Assembly (NCBI GenBank): GCA_949752795.1 | Contig: OX457061.1 | Coordinates: 28,400,425 to 28,464,424, forward strand | DNA length: 64,000 bases | DNA from: Hyperoodon ampullatus | Taxonomy: Eukaryota > Chordata > Mammalia > Artiodactyla > Ziphiidae | Reading direction: 5' to 3' | In this document: positions 12,166-23,403 of the stretch, in pieces | How positions within the stretch are numbered: position 1 is the first letter of the stretch | Layout: each line of letters opens with the position of its first letter | Notes under the pieces: model-generated | Databases searched by the model: none | Told to the model about the DNA's origin: nothing | Seen by the model: only the letters and a program-made list of their open reading frames with translations | Program-made: the position numbers and the translations under genes

Positions 12166-14404
12166 CTAACGACCTTGGTGATTATCTCAGAAAGTTCGTT
12201 TACTTGTGTTTTTATATACACAATCATTTCATTGATAATTGTTCACAGTATCTATTCCTTTACAATAGTTTTGTCTCTTCTGCTTTTTGTTTCTGTACAG
12301 ATTTTGCAGAAACAAACACAGAAACCTGCTGTTGCCACTGGTGATGACCAACAAGGCCTGCATAGCAGGGCTCCCAGTTACCAAGCCTGGCTTATTCTTT
12401 CCTTTGTTGTTTGGCCCAATCAGTCTCATAATTATCACTGGCAAGGCTGTTTCTGGCATGAAGGATCCATAGCAGATTCCTAATGCTTGATTTCCTAGGA
12501 CTGCCAAGGTATTCAGACGAAGTCAGCTTTAGATTGCTCTGTGTGGCAAAACTATTCCCTTTGATTGTTAATTAGTCCTTTGATCTGTATTGACAATGTC
12601 AGTCTAGCAAGTGTCACTGTCACGTTGGGAATGCAGCTCTTCTTTCACATACACACTTGTTGGTAATTTTAGAAGCATATAATGGTCACTGATAGCCTGG
12701 TCTGTGAGTGACACATGGTCCTAATTAGGAACCAGACTGCATTTAAAACAGCAGGAAGAAAACTCAGGCTGGTCCACAAGGCAATTTTGCAGTGGAGGCA
12801 AGTTGCCTTCCTAGTTCCAACCTGTCCTCTCTGATCAGAGGGTCTCACAGCCTCTGCCCACCTGGGCTCACATTGTGCTTCTTCTCCATCCACCCTGTTC
12901 CAGTTAGGCCTCTCCTGTCCAGATATGGCTGTTGTTCTCCTCTGAACCCAGACTTATAGTCACTAAGCTTTCCCCCCTCGTCAATTGTATGATTTCCCCA
13001 TCTTCCCCCTCTGTTTAGATCCTCACGGTTAGGACCACCTAGCTTCCACCTGCAGTGTTGGTCCTGCCCATAATTCCTAGAACTAAATCTGACTGGAGAC
13101 AGGAAGTACTGAAATAGTTCTACCTCCAAAATTGTCCTACTTGCTGTTAGTCTGATCCTTACATAAGCCCAAGTTTTCTTAACTGGGGTCCTGTTCTCAT
13201 GACTGGGATTTTGTTTTGATGACATGTCATGTTTCTCAGGTCCTGGGATGCTATCATGCTCTCCCAGGCTTTTCCCAGGACTAAAACTCTGTCCCAAAAC
13301 CCATTCTGGTGGCTGAACTCTGACTTTGCTGACATTTACTGATTCCAGGCGTCCTGGATATGTTGTCTCTGTGCTTTGCCAACTTTGCCAACTGGGATAC
13401 TCTGCTGATTCACTTTGAAGCTTTTCTGCTTAATACACATGTGGATTGGGGCTTGATATCCTTTTGCTCTTCGTCAGTATTTTTTCCTTTTTCTGTAGCA
13501 TGACTCATCTATGCAGCTTTTCTGGGTCTCAACTGAATGACAGTGATGCTTAGCAAGGTCTCTCTACTCTGTTTGGGCCAGAACTCAGTCTCCCAGTGCT
13601 GTACACTATCAGACATCTCACTTCAGTTCTTGACTTCAGAACCATTCCTTTCTGTTTGGCCTTACAGAATTTTGTGCCACACGAGTGCAGCCCAGCCTCT
13701 TCCAAGGACCCATGGGAATAATCCATACCTACTTCTTTCTGTAGCTCCTACCTTTCTGGTGCCCTGCTCAGCACCCTGCTCTCCATCCTCTGCCTTCTCG
13801 GCTCAGCAAGACCATTGCTTTTTGCAGGGGCCTCAACTCCCTGCTTCATGATGGGAAACTGCTCTCTGATAGAAAGCTAGGGCAAAAGTGGGATTCATCC
13901 AATGTACTTTCCTTCTCTCCAGAATTACAGACCTGTTGGTAGTCTGATGCCTCAAAATAGTTATGTCATATATTTTGTACAGTTATATGGTTGTTTTTTA
14001 TGGTAGGTTAAGCCTGAAACCTATTACTCTGCCATGGCCAGAAGCATGGAATTTTGTGTTTTTGTTTTTATTGACAGTGTACAAAAGTTTCTGTCAGTTT
14101 CACAACTTGTTATTGATTATGTCATGTACATTTTTAGTAGCTGTCAAATTTGGGAAATCCTTTGTCAAGTTTTCTTTATATATGAGTTAATGCAACTGCT
14201 CAATATCCCTTTAGCTAGATCTCCAAAGTGGCCACAGCTACTCCGTATCACCAGATAGGAGGCTAAATAGACAAAAAGTCAGAGTGGAGAAACAGGGTCA
14301 TAAGGGACTACTCTTAAAATGTCCAACTTGGACAAGTTTACAAAAATAGAGGAGCATGTGAATACAATGCTGGAGCCTTGCCCAGACTTTGGAAGGGACT
14401 TGTG

Positions 14405-14437
<33 letters not shown>

Positions 14438-14830
14438 GTGTCCTTAAATTGCATTTGCTTCATAGTACATCGATTTCTTTTGCCATCTTCTGACCAAGGA
14501 TTTCTGCCGTTTTCTACTTGCCATTTTTATAGAGTCTACCCTCTGTTCTGAGCCTGAAAAAGTCAATCCCTGGCTCAAAAAATAAGTTATTTTCTCAGGA
14601 TTTTTGACATACCATGTTTAGCCATCCCCTTCCCCCAAGACCGTATCCAGCTTCTGATGTCTCTTTATAACCCTAAATTTGGCAGCTATTAAACTGTTAC
14701 CCACAGATATCCTAGCCCTGCCTGATGAATTTGTCCTCTGATTTTACTATTCCAAGCAGATCTCTGAAAGTCCAGATACCTCAGAATAGGAAAGCCTTGC
14801 ACAATTGCTGAGAACCCACAGAGCTTAAAA
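12166..14830. other. Unassigned sequence with several unsupported open frames
   Basis: About 2.7 kb with no recognised repeat family. Open frames include 12094-12483 (+, 129 codons, hydrophobic first half), 12845-13297 (-, 150 codons) and 13537-13851 (+, 104 codons). None shows a known domain, and frames on both strands overlap. An (AAAAG)n-like tract sits at 14409-14437. It may hide an old transposon I cannot name. Confidence 0.35.
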
Positions 14831-14838
14831 GTGAAGGA

Positions 14839-15060
14839 GGGCTTCCCTGGTGGCACAGTGGTTGAGAGTCCGCCTGCCGATGCAGGGGACACGGGTTCGT
14901 GCCCCGGTCTGGGCAGATCCCACATGCCGCGGAGCGGCTGGGCCAGTGAGCCATGGCCGCTGAGCCTGCGCGTCCGGAGCCTGTGCTTCGCAACGGGAGA
15001 GGCCACAACAGTGAGAGGCCCGCGTACTGCAAAAAAAAAAAAAAAAGAAAAAAAAAAAAG
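14839..15060 (+). mobile_element. CHR-2-like SINE
   Basis: Complete sense copy: GGGCTTCCCTGGTGGCACAG head, A-box-like TGGCACAGTGG, intact B-box GGTTCGTGCC near 14895, body ending CCCGCGTACTGC, then an A-rich tail with one G interruption. I could not find a convincing target-site duplication, so the flanks may have been altered. Confidence 0.93.
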
Positions 15061-15255
15061 AACTTTAGGATGTACTGTAAAAGCAGAAATTATATACATC
15101 CTGGCAAAGACTCCTTTACAAATATTAAATTATTTTTTGGCATATTTTTTGACACTTATTTGTGAAAGTAGAGTTAGTTACTCAGAAGTATTTGGTTTTA
15201 GAAATTGAACATAATCTCTGGGATTAAAACCTAAAGATGGTCAATGTTGACATTA
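15061..15255. other. Spacer between SINEs, nothing recognised
   Basis: About 195 bp of ordinary sequence separating the first SINE from a tandem pair. Confidence 0.5.
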
Positions 15256-15256
15256 A

Positions 15257-15511
15257 AAAGTGGCTTTGGGGGGCTTCCCTGGTGGCGCAGTGGTTTGGAG
15301 TCCACCTGCCGATGCAGGGGACGCGGGTTCGTGCCCCGGTCCGGGAGGATCCCACATGCCGCGGAGCGGCTGTGCCCGTGGGCTATGGCTGCTGAGCCTG
15401 CGCGTCCAGAGCCTGCGCTCCGCGGCGGGGGAGGCCGCGGCAGTGGGAGGCCCACACACTGCAGAAAAAAAAAGGAGAAAAAAAAGGAGAGAGAAAAAAA
15501 AAGTAGCTTTG
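15257..15511 (+). mobile_element. CHR-2-like SINE, first of a back-to-back pair
   Basis: Element body 15271 to about 15500, sense, with GGGCTTCCCTGGTGGCGCAG head and intact B-box GGTTCGTGCC near 15326. It is unusually CpG-rich (the body still reads GCTCCGCGGCGGGG), suggesting a young copy. The tail is A-rich with GGAGA interruptions. Target copies AGTGGCTTTGGGG at the left and AGTAGCTTTGGGG at the right differ by one base. Confidence 0.93.
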
Positions 15512-15640
15512 GGGACTTCCCTGGTGGTCCAGTGGTTGACTCCATGCTCCCAATGCAGGGGGCATGGGTTCGATCCCTGGTCCGGAAACTAAGATCCCGC
15601 GTGCTGCGTGGCACGGCCAAAAAAAAAAAGTAGCTCTGTT
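15502..15640 (+). mobile_element. CHR-1-like SINE, second of the back-to-back pair
   Basis: Short sense copy starting GGGGACTTCCCTGGTGGTCC with classical B-box GGTTCGATCCC and ending GGCACGGCC plus poly(A). It is flanked by AGTAGCTTTG (left, shared with the preceding SINE's right flank) and AGTAGCTCTG (right, 15630-15639). The target motif therefore appears three times, which shows sequential insertion at the same site. Confidence 0.92.
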
Positions 15641-17335
15641 CGTTCATCATTTAGTACAAAGATAGTCGTATGAAGCTATTTTTCACGTTGAGAAGATACC
15701 ATATGCACTCACACATAAGCATTTTCTTTTATATGTTATAAACTTGATATGGTAGAAATATGATAGATTTTCATTTCTTCAGATTAGCTAGCGCAGGCCT
15801 CCCCAGATAAAGATGAAATATCATTTGTGTTTTATTCTGCCTGAAATAACATAGATTTAGGAATTCTGCCTTTAAGTGGGAAGACCCTGAAAGAAACTAA
15901 TTAGTAGATAACCCATTTCTTATCTAAGAGTCATAGGTCAGAAGAATTTATATATAGTTTTAGTTCCCTGATAAAAATTCATATTTATGTTGATTATTTA
16001 AAAATATGTAGGTAAACCTTTCATGTATCACGCTAGTTTGTAAATCAGAAAAATTCTCTGGGGAGGCATATGAAAAGCTAATTAGAGCAGTAGGAAATCA
16101 CTCTTCATTTCTGTAACGATACCTAAAATAATTTTTAAAAAGGAAAATTAAAATTTGGCGTTCTCAAAGAATTGGACCTAGATAAGGCATCTTAGAGCAG
16201 TAGCTTACTCTGTGAAATGATAGTTTTCATACTCTAGTTTTTATCTCTATAACTCATGGAAGTTTTTAGAAAGGTCTTTGATGTGGCTTTGACCCTGTTT
16301 GGCTGCAATGGACCTTATCTATTTATGGCATAATATTCATTTCCCACCTTTCTAGGAGTATCTTTGGCAAAGGTTCCATCTCTCATTTTCATCATGTGAT
16401 TCAGGCGGGATTACTCCTACCACTGGCCATTTTGAGTTCTGTCTTCTGTCACTTGTAACTGAACTACTAATATTTGTGACTTAATTTTGTTCCTTTTGTA
16501 ATATATGATAAGAGATGACAATCTCCACAGAACTTATATTTGGATAAGGAGAAAATGTTGGAAAACAGTATATCAACAAGCTTCTGAAAAGTACAGCTTG
16601 ACAGGAAAATCATGTTTTTCTATAAAAGAGTGAGGTTTCTTATAATATTCACAATATATCCCTGGCTCAATGAAGCATCTGTTTTACGTATATTCTTAGA
16701 ATTTTGTCATGCACTTATATGGAAGCTCAGATCCATAAAAGTTAGTTGTTTAGTATGTAAGTTTAATTAAAACATAAGAGATCTACCTTAATCTTTCTTG
16801 AAATTCTCACAGCTCTTATCATTTCTTTCATTCATGCTTATCCTTCTTTATAGTTTAAAACTGCTTATGTTATGTCTCAGTTTAAGCATCTTGAGAACAA
16901 AGATTTAAGCTTACCACTTTCTGTGCACCTCAGTGGCCCAAAGCAACTTCTCGTTAAATTATATATAAGGTTCCTGTCACTGAGATAAAAGAGGTACATA
17001 TTCTCTTATCTTCTCATGTTAAGGTTTTATAAACATATGCTAATAATGGTCTCAGTAGATAACCAGTCCTGTCTTTTAATTATTGTCAGAAAAATGGCTT
17101 AAGATCAGCTGTTGTAAAACCAAAATCATCAATTTTTTTGGACAGTCATTTCTTTACAATTATTTGGCTAACAGTCAACAATTCTGTATCAGATCAAGTC
17201 ATTCTGTTACTCGCAGGTACATTTTGCAACTCATGTATCTTGAAGAGATCATCAGAAAATTTCATTGCTAAAATTAGACATTCTTTGTTTAGTAAATTGA
17301 ATTAGGAACGTGAAAAAAGAAGCAAATGAATGAAG
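15641..17335. other. Unassigned sequence
   Basis: About 1.7 kb of AT-rich DNA. No repeat family or gene is recognised, and no open frame exceeds about 62 codons. Confidence 0.4.
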
Positions 17336-17339
17336 GGCC

Positions 17340-18755
17340 TTACACTGCCAACCTTCTCCAAAGAGTTCTCTAAGCACTATCAGATGCTCTTCATTTGTCA
17401 ATCATACTCCAGTCTGGCTTCTGTCTCCAGCATTTCCACAGAACCACTCTTGCTAAGAGCTCTGACACGTTTATATAGAGACACAGATGTAGAGAACAAA
17501 CGTATGGACTCCAAATCTAATATACGCTTTCTTTTCTTCTTTTGCTTGTCCTCTCAACATATTTGACATTGAGAATCTATGTGAAACATTCTTTTGCTTG
17601 GTAACATCTCTCTTTTTTAGTTTTCTTCGCCACCCTTTGTTCATCTCAGCCTCTATTGCTGATTCTCTCTAAACTCTAAGTGCTTTGAGTTTTTCAGTGT
17701 TTGGTAATAGGCCTGTCTTTGTTCTCCCTAAAGCCTTTATTCAGTAGTAGATCTCATACATTGCCACAGATTTAAATACCATCTATATGCTGGTGACTTG
17801 CAATTTATATCTCTGGGTCCAAACTTAGACCTCCAATCTTATACAACTGACTGCTCATTTGACATCTTTGTTTGGATGTTTTATGTATATCCCACCTTTA
17901 GCATCAGTCTTGTGAATCCTGTTCCATCCATAGTCTTCCTCATGTCATGTCAGTAAATGGTACAACATTTCTCCTCAGCTGCTTAATCCAGAAACTTGGG
18001 GAGAAGCCTTTATTCTTTCTTCTCCCAATCCCTCTGCTTCCAGTCCTGCACATTTTACTCACAAATTACATCTCATATCTCACCACTTTCCACATACATT
18101 ACCAGCACTCCAATTTAAGCTGTATAATACTGTAGTACTTGGAACTACTTCAGTAGTCTTCTGAGTGTCCCTACTCCTTTTACTGATCCTCTCTTCACAA
18201 TCTATTCTCCTTATAATATAGCATCCAGAATGATCTTTTAAAAGTAGATTTTGCCACTTGCTCTCTTTAAAATATTTCAGTGGATTTCCATTGTACTTTG
18301 AATTAAATTCAAACTTCATATATTGGAAAAGACCTGAAATGAGATGACCCCTGCTTATTTCTAGAATGTCAACTCATATCTTTCACTGTACTCTGGTCAT
18401 CTGTCTTTTACTTTCCCTCCCAAGATTTTACCCAATTTAGAATATTTGTTTGTTCTATCCTTTCTTCATGGAATGTTCTTTCTCTGGAATTTCACATGGC
18501 TGGTTCCATCTCAGCTTAATTCTCAACTCCTAAGGGTGATATGAGGCTTAATTATTCTTTCTAAATAGGTTCATTTCCCACCTTATTCTCTATCATAGTA
18601 CTACATTAGATTTTTTTATTGCATTTTGTATTTTGTAATTTTTTGGTATTAGTGGGGTTTGCTTGCTTATTATTTTTTCTCCCCACTACACTGTAAACTT
18701 TATTAAGTTTTTCCTAGTGCCTAGCACATAGTAAATATTTAAAATATTCTAAAAT
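17340..18755 (+). mobile_element. L2 LINE fragment, 3' region (about 1.4 kb)
   Basis: The sequence follows L2 in order. TTTAAATACCATCTATATGC and ACTTGCAATTTATATCTCTG come first. A GTGGATTTCCATTGTACTTT phrase (editing of the common 'fail to fit' block) follows, then ATTCAAACTTCATATATTGG, and finally the classic L2 end CCTAGTGCCTAGCACATAGT. No frame is preserved. Ancient, pre-eutherian insertion by family age. Confidence 0.75.
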
Positions 18756-18759
18756 GTGT

Positions 18760-19315
18760 ACGTAATAAACAGACGCATAGGTGATGTTTTGTTTCTTCAT
18801 CTGGAACATCTGTATGCACTATAAGCATCTCATGTCGGAACATAGCATTAAGTAACTCTCAAGTGACCTTCACCAACATATAGATCTGATTGTTTAAATA
18901 GGTATTTGACAAGCACTGTCTGATGTGTGAACAGTAATGTGAAGTTTTCTCTCCCTGTGTAACCAGTCAAAATGACCAAAATGAAGAGAGAGGCTGGCTA
19001 AGTGCATTGGCTAATAATTAGATAGTGGAAACTTGTTAAAAAAGATACTAAAGTATGAAGTAGGAGAACTGCATTCCTGATCTCGATTTCTCTACTATAA
19101 AATAAATATTTAATATGATTTCAGCTACTCAGCTGCTCTATATTTAGAGTAAAGTTAATATACCTGTCTTTACTCACCTTCAAGGCCACTGGTAGAAATA
19201 AATGAAACATATACTAGCTCTTTGAGGAAAGGCACTGTGTAACTCTAAGCATGTCCTAGTATAATAGCAAGTAGAAGAAAGTTCACCTTCTGTTTGCTCT
19301 AATTTAAATGATATC
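18760..19315. other. Unassigned sequence
   Basis: Nothing recognised in this 550-bp interval. Confidence 0.4.
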
Positions 19316-19324
19316 TACCTTTAT

Positions 19325-19640
19325 GGTTTTATAAAATTTAATTCACTAAACACATGTTGAGCACCTGCTGTGTAGAAGGCAACATGTCAGTACTCAAGGA
19401 ACTTGGCATGCTTGTACCTTAAGGTGTTTGCAGTACAGGGAATAACATATGCAAAAATAAGTATGTTTTTAAAAGTATGTGATAGACACTACTAAACATA
19501 CTAGAAAGTACTACAGGAACCCAGAAGAAGGTGGGATAGGAGTGGGGGTTGAAAAGTTCCCAACTGTGTAATTTCCCCCTTTCTAACGAAGACAATAAAG
19601 TCATCCACTGTATTTTACTGGACCTAGAATAGCCTGGAAC
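19325..19640 (-). mobile_element. Ancient LINE fragment (L2-like, tentative), antisense
   Basis: The phrase CATGTTGAGCACCTGCTGTG followed by a TACTCAAGGAACTTGGC block and a GTATGTGATAGACACTACT block fits a common ancient LINE read backwards. The family name is tentative. Confidence 0.4.
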
Positions 19641-20315
19641 ATGGCAAGCTTAATAAGTATTTGTTGAAGGAATAACGTGATGAAAGAGTAAGTTGGAGTT
19701 TCTACCAGACAGAGGAAAACCTTGGTTCCTGGGGAAGCCTCACAGTTTATTACATTCTGCACTTCCCTGAGTCTTGTTTCCTGGTCTAGCCCTTTCTTTT
19801 TCTAGTTTATAATCCCAATTGAAGAAGATCTGTAAAAAATCTTGGCTGTGATGAGCCAAAATCAATGTTGGAAGAATAACATTTCCCACTTCAAATGTCT
19901 GAACCAAAGCTTCAAGTGAAAGCATATTTTCGTACATTTTTTCCTCTGGACTTTTAGCTCTTAAGTTCTTTTATCTTTCCCTACCACTTGATTTACTTTT
20001 CTAGTCCTCTTCAGTTTTGGCTCTGTTCCTCAGTATGTTAGACCACTTAAAGATCCAAATGTATTCCTTTTGGTCTCTATTAACCCCTCTTTCACTTTGT
20101 GGATTGATTTAAGTCATCCGTTAAGTCTGCACTAAAATTATGTTTTGTCTAGAATGCCAAAAGAAGTTAAAAAGAGAAAAATGACTGACTAGACCTACTC
20201 TATAAAATCTCAATTAAATTATATCAATAGTTTTAGCAGTTGAGCACCTCATCCCCTGTGATTCCCCAGGAAAGAACTTTTAGATGGAAAGCCAATCTAT
20301 AAAACAGACAAAAAT
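19641..20315. other. Unassigned sequence
   Basis: No gene or repeat recognised. The minus-strand frame 19740-19937 (65 codons) has no domain. Confidence 0.4.
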
Positions 20316-20519
20316 GGGCTTCCCTGGTGGCACAGTGGTTGAGAGTCCGCCTGCCGATGCAGGGGACACAGGTTTGTGCCCCGGTCTGGGAAGATCCCAC
20401 ATGCCGCGGAGCGGCTAGGCCTGTGAGCCATGGCCGCTGAGCCTGCGCGTCCGGAGCCTGTGCTCCGCAACGGGAGAGGCCACAACAGTGAGAGGCCCAC
20501 GTACTGCAAAAAAAAAATA
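20316..20519 (+). mobile_element. CHR-2-like SINE with decayed B-box
   Basis: Sense copy with the usual GGGCTTCCCTGGTGGCACAG head and short A-tail. The B-box region reads GGTTTGTGCC, a CpG-to-TpG change at the key C, so pol III transcription from the internal promoter is probably weakened. No clear target duplication found. Confidence 0.93.
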
Positions 20520-21685
20520 ATAATTCTTTTTTATCAACTCTATGCTGAATATGTTACTCATCACTTTTTCAAGGTGACTTTTATTTTTAAAAAATCAATA
20601 TTTCACACAGTGAAAATGTTATGGAATGACACATGATAATTAGCATAAATAGATTACTTCTGTAATGCAATCCAAAGTACACAAACTCTCCCCATAATCA
20701 TCAATCTTTCATTTTAGTGAAAGCTGTTGTTTGACTTAACTAACTATAAAACAAGGCTAGCCCCTACCCAACATATGAAGACATCAGGTAATATTTGAGC
20801 ATCATTTGGGAATAGGACCCACACTGAGACCCAACAAAGACATAGTTTCTTTTCCCAAGGAATTTATATTTCAGAGGACAGATGAGGTGAGAATGATAAG
20901 AATTTACTTTGTCTTGATGACAATATTGAGATGCCCAACCAATTACTGGGCATCTGTGCTCTTTAGCCCAACCGGCAGGCACAGTTGGGACAGGTGTTCA
21001 GAGGTTTAGGCAATTCCATAAAGTATGCTCCAGGTCCCAGATAGGTGGCATCAATCCAAAGCCCAACCTTGACAACCATTCTTGAGATTCAGGCTTGGGT
21101 CCTTGCATGCAGCAGCCATAAGAAAGGTGCCACCAGAAGACAGAAGGCCATGTTCAGGCTAATGGACACTCTGCCAGCAAGTAGGTGGCATAACTCGATT
21201 TGCTGAATGCCTCTGAAACAGTCACAGAGTAGATCACTCCAGGCAGCTCACACAGGGAAAGTGTGGGAAAGTGTCTGCTGCTATTGCTGTCTGCTGGGAG
21301 GTGATGCTCTGTGTTCTGCATAAGGTTGAATCAATTGTTGGAAAATCAAACAGAATGAGAGAAGCTGCACTTAACTATTGCTGAAGAAACACTTTAAAAG
21401 AAATATGATATTGCACAGATGTCTTTCTTGTGACATTATTTATAATAGCAGACAAATATAAAAGAAAAAAAAGTCAACGGGGTGTTTAAATGCATTATGA
21501 TTTATCACTGCAGGGTCCTGTTGGGCTGCCAATACACTGATAATTATGGAAACTACCTAGTAACAAGGGAAAGTGTTCTTGAATTACATGAAATGAATAA
21601 AGTAGGAAATAGGCAGGTCATGTGTTTTGTTTAAACTGTATTGAAAAATGTGAATGTCAATAGAGGCAGTTGAAAAAGAATATAA
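20520..21685. other. Unassigned sequence
   Basis: About 1.2 kb with no recognised repeat or gene. Short frames on both strands around 20764-21009 overlap one another and are not supported. Confidence 0.4.
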
Positions 21686-21689
21686 ACAA

Positions 21690-21865
21690 ACAAGTACTGA
21701 ACTTAAAGTCAGAAAATCTGGATTTATAACCTGGATTTGTCATTTATGATCTGCATGTGGGCAAATTAACCAGTTTTCTTGAACCTCAGCATTGTAAAAT
21801 GGGCATAATGACATCAACCTCATGCAGAGGCTGTGAGTACCAACTAGGATAATGTCTATCATATG
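21690..21865 (+). mobile_element. MIR SINE fragment, first of three in a row
   Basis: AAAGTCAGAAAATCTGGATT, a GGGCAAATTAACCAG phrase and AAAATGGGCATAATGACATC mark a MIR core in sense orientation. It is diverged and lacks a clear tRNA head. Confidence 0.7.
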
Positions 21866-22008
21866 TACAGTGCAGTTAAGAGAATGGGCTCACGCCCAGG
21901 CAGCTTGCTCAGACTCTGGTTCTGCCATATATTACGTATGGAACTGTAGACAAGTTAATTAACTCATGATGCCTCAGTTTCCTTCCTGGTAAATAGGATG
22001 TTTGGTTC
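21866..22008 (+). mobile_element. MIR SINE fragment, second of three
   Basis: AGTTAAGAGAATGGGCTCAC starts a second MIR head, followed by a CTCAGTTTCCTTCCTGGTAA phrase. It breaks off where the next MIR begins. Confidence 0.75.
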
Positions 22009-22245
22009 AGGGGTTAAAAGCATGGACGTTGGAGCCAAATGCTTGGGTTTCAGTAGATTATTTACTGACTGGCAAGTTCCTTAACTTCTCTGGACTGCAA
22101 TCCCCCCATGTGTAAAATGAGGATAAAACAGTACCTGCTTCATGAGCTGTTGTTAAGATGACATGACTTAATTCGTTTTAAGTGTTTCTGAGACAGTGCC
22201 TGGCATACAGTAAGCACTTAATAAATGTTAGCTATTATTATTCAG
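22009..22245 (+). mobile_element. MIR SINE, nearly complete, third of three
   Basis: GGTTAAAAGCATGGACGTTG head, GAGCCAAATGCTTGGG, GTAAAATGAGGATAAAACAG, and the shared L2-like end GTGCCTGGCATACAGTAAGC plus AATAAATGTTAGCTATTATT. This is a textbook MIR, close to full length. Confidence 0.9.
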
Positions 22246-23005
22246 AAAAATGGAAAACATTTGTGTTGAAGCTGCTTCTGAATTTGAATAGGAGCTGAAA
22301 GGGAACCCAGATAAAACAATTAATATGTTACTGCAGTAGGACCACAAGGGGGAATTTAGTCCTTGTTTTAGATTTCTTTATTGCTGTTGCAATTTTTGTT
22401 TGTACAATAAATCATAATCTAAGACAAGGGAAAATGAACAAATCTGCCCTATTTACTGTTCCCTGAGGCAATGCCTTCTCAGTCACTGACTGATAAGCTA
22501 ATTTGTGTTGTAGTATTAACGGCTGGTAGTGGATTAATATGTTACCCCTCCAAGGTAATCTATTTGCATTTTAAATAGGCACCTTATGCTGAGAGACTGC
22601 CTGATGTGGGATTATCAGAGCCTTGATATAGACTAGGGTGAGGAATTTTTTGATTCAGAGGAAACTTTGGGCATTGCTGCAGTCACCATGTCTTGGTATT
22701 TGACAATCACACAAAGGAGAGCATAATTCTGGAGGGCCCTGAGGCTCCCTACAGCCATCCTCTGTCTGATCAATGAGGCTGCAAAGAGTCGGAGGAGAAC
22801 AACAGCATCCTTCCTCACGTAAAGGTAGAACCACTACCCAGACCCACTAGATTTGCCACTGCAGAAGTCATTCCCACACTTCACCCTAATTCCCTCTCTC
22901 TCTTCTAGCCCCATCCCAAAGAGAAAAGCCTTCAAAGAGTGACACAAATCAAATTGATCTGTCCATAAAACAAATACAACCCATTACTCTGTGGCTGCAA
23001 AGTTA
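22246..23005. other. Unassigned sequence, candidate conserved non-coding stretch
   Basis: No repeat recognised. The 22,450-22,620 part has balanced composition and lacks repeat hallmarks. A 61-codon minus-strand frame (22818-22633) has ordinary amino-acid composition but no known domain and no clear splice sites. Confidence 0.35.
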
Positions 23006-23020
23006 TGTCACAAATATTTT
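23006..23020. repeat. Left target-site duplication of the full-length L1
   Basis: TGTCACAAATATTTT, matched exactly at 30164-30178. It abuts the L1 poly(A) (read here as Ts). Confidence 0.95.
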
Positions 23021-23403
23021 TTTTAATTTTTAACTTTTTTATAACATCTTTATTGGAGTATAATTGCTTTACAATGGTGTGTTAGTTTCTGTTTATAACA
23101 AAGTGTATCAGCTATACATATACATATATCCCCGTATCTCCTCCCTCTTGCATCTCCCTTCCACCCTCCCTATCCCACCCCTTTAGGTGGTCACAAAAAA
23201 CCAAGCTGATCTCCCTGTGCTCTGCGGCTGCTTCCCACTCGCTATCTATTTGACATTTGGTAGAATATGTAAGTCCATGCCACTCTCTCACTGCGTCCCA
23301 GCTTACCCTTCCCCCTCTCCATGTCCTTAAGTCCATTTTCTAAGTCTGCGTCTTTATTTCCTTATTCCTGTCCTACCCCTAGGTTCTTCATAACCATTTT
23401 TTT
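23021..23403 (-). other. L1 3' UTR and poly(A) end
   Basis: Runs from the ORF2 stop to the duplication. The plus strand begins with a T-tract interrupted by AATTTTTAAC, then TTTATTGGAGTATAATTGCT, typical of cetartiodactyl L1 tails. The terminal TTTT joins directly to the target duplication. Confidence 0.85.

Noticed and set aside
12845..13297. A 150-codon minus-strand frame
   Set aside because: The predicted protein is Gly-, Arg- and Ser-rich without any motif, and plus-strand frames overlap the region. Reported only as part of an unassigned stretch.
14690..15100. Possible tRNA genes at SINE heads
   Set aside because: A- and B-box-like motifs are there, but the sequence does not fold into a cloverleaf with a proper anticodon arm and continues straight into the SINE body. 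These are tRNA-derived SINEs.
15231..15650. Long open frames on both strands (up to 139 codons)
   Set aside because: They run through two SINEs and their A-tails. The same frames (with GTRASHCCGLSRCGAQAPDA-like text) recur in every CHR-2 copy, so they reflect the repeat, not a gene.
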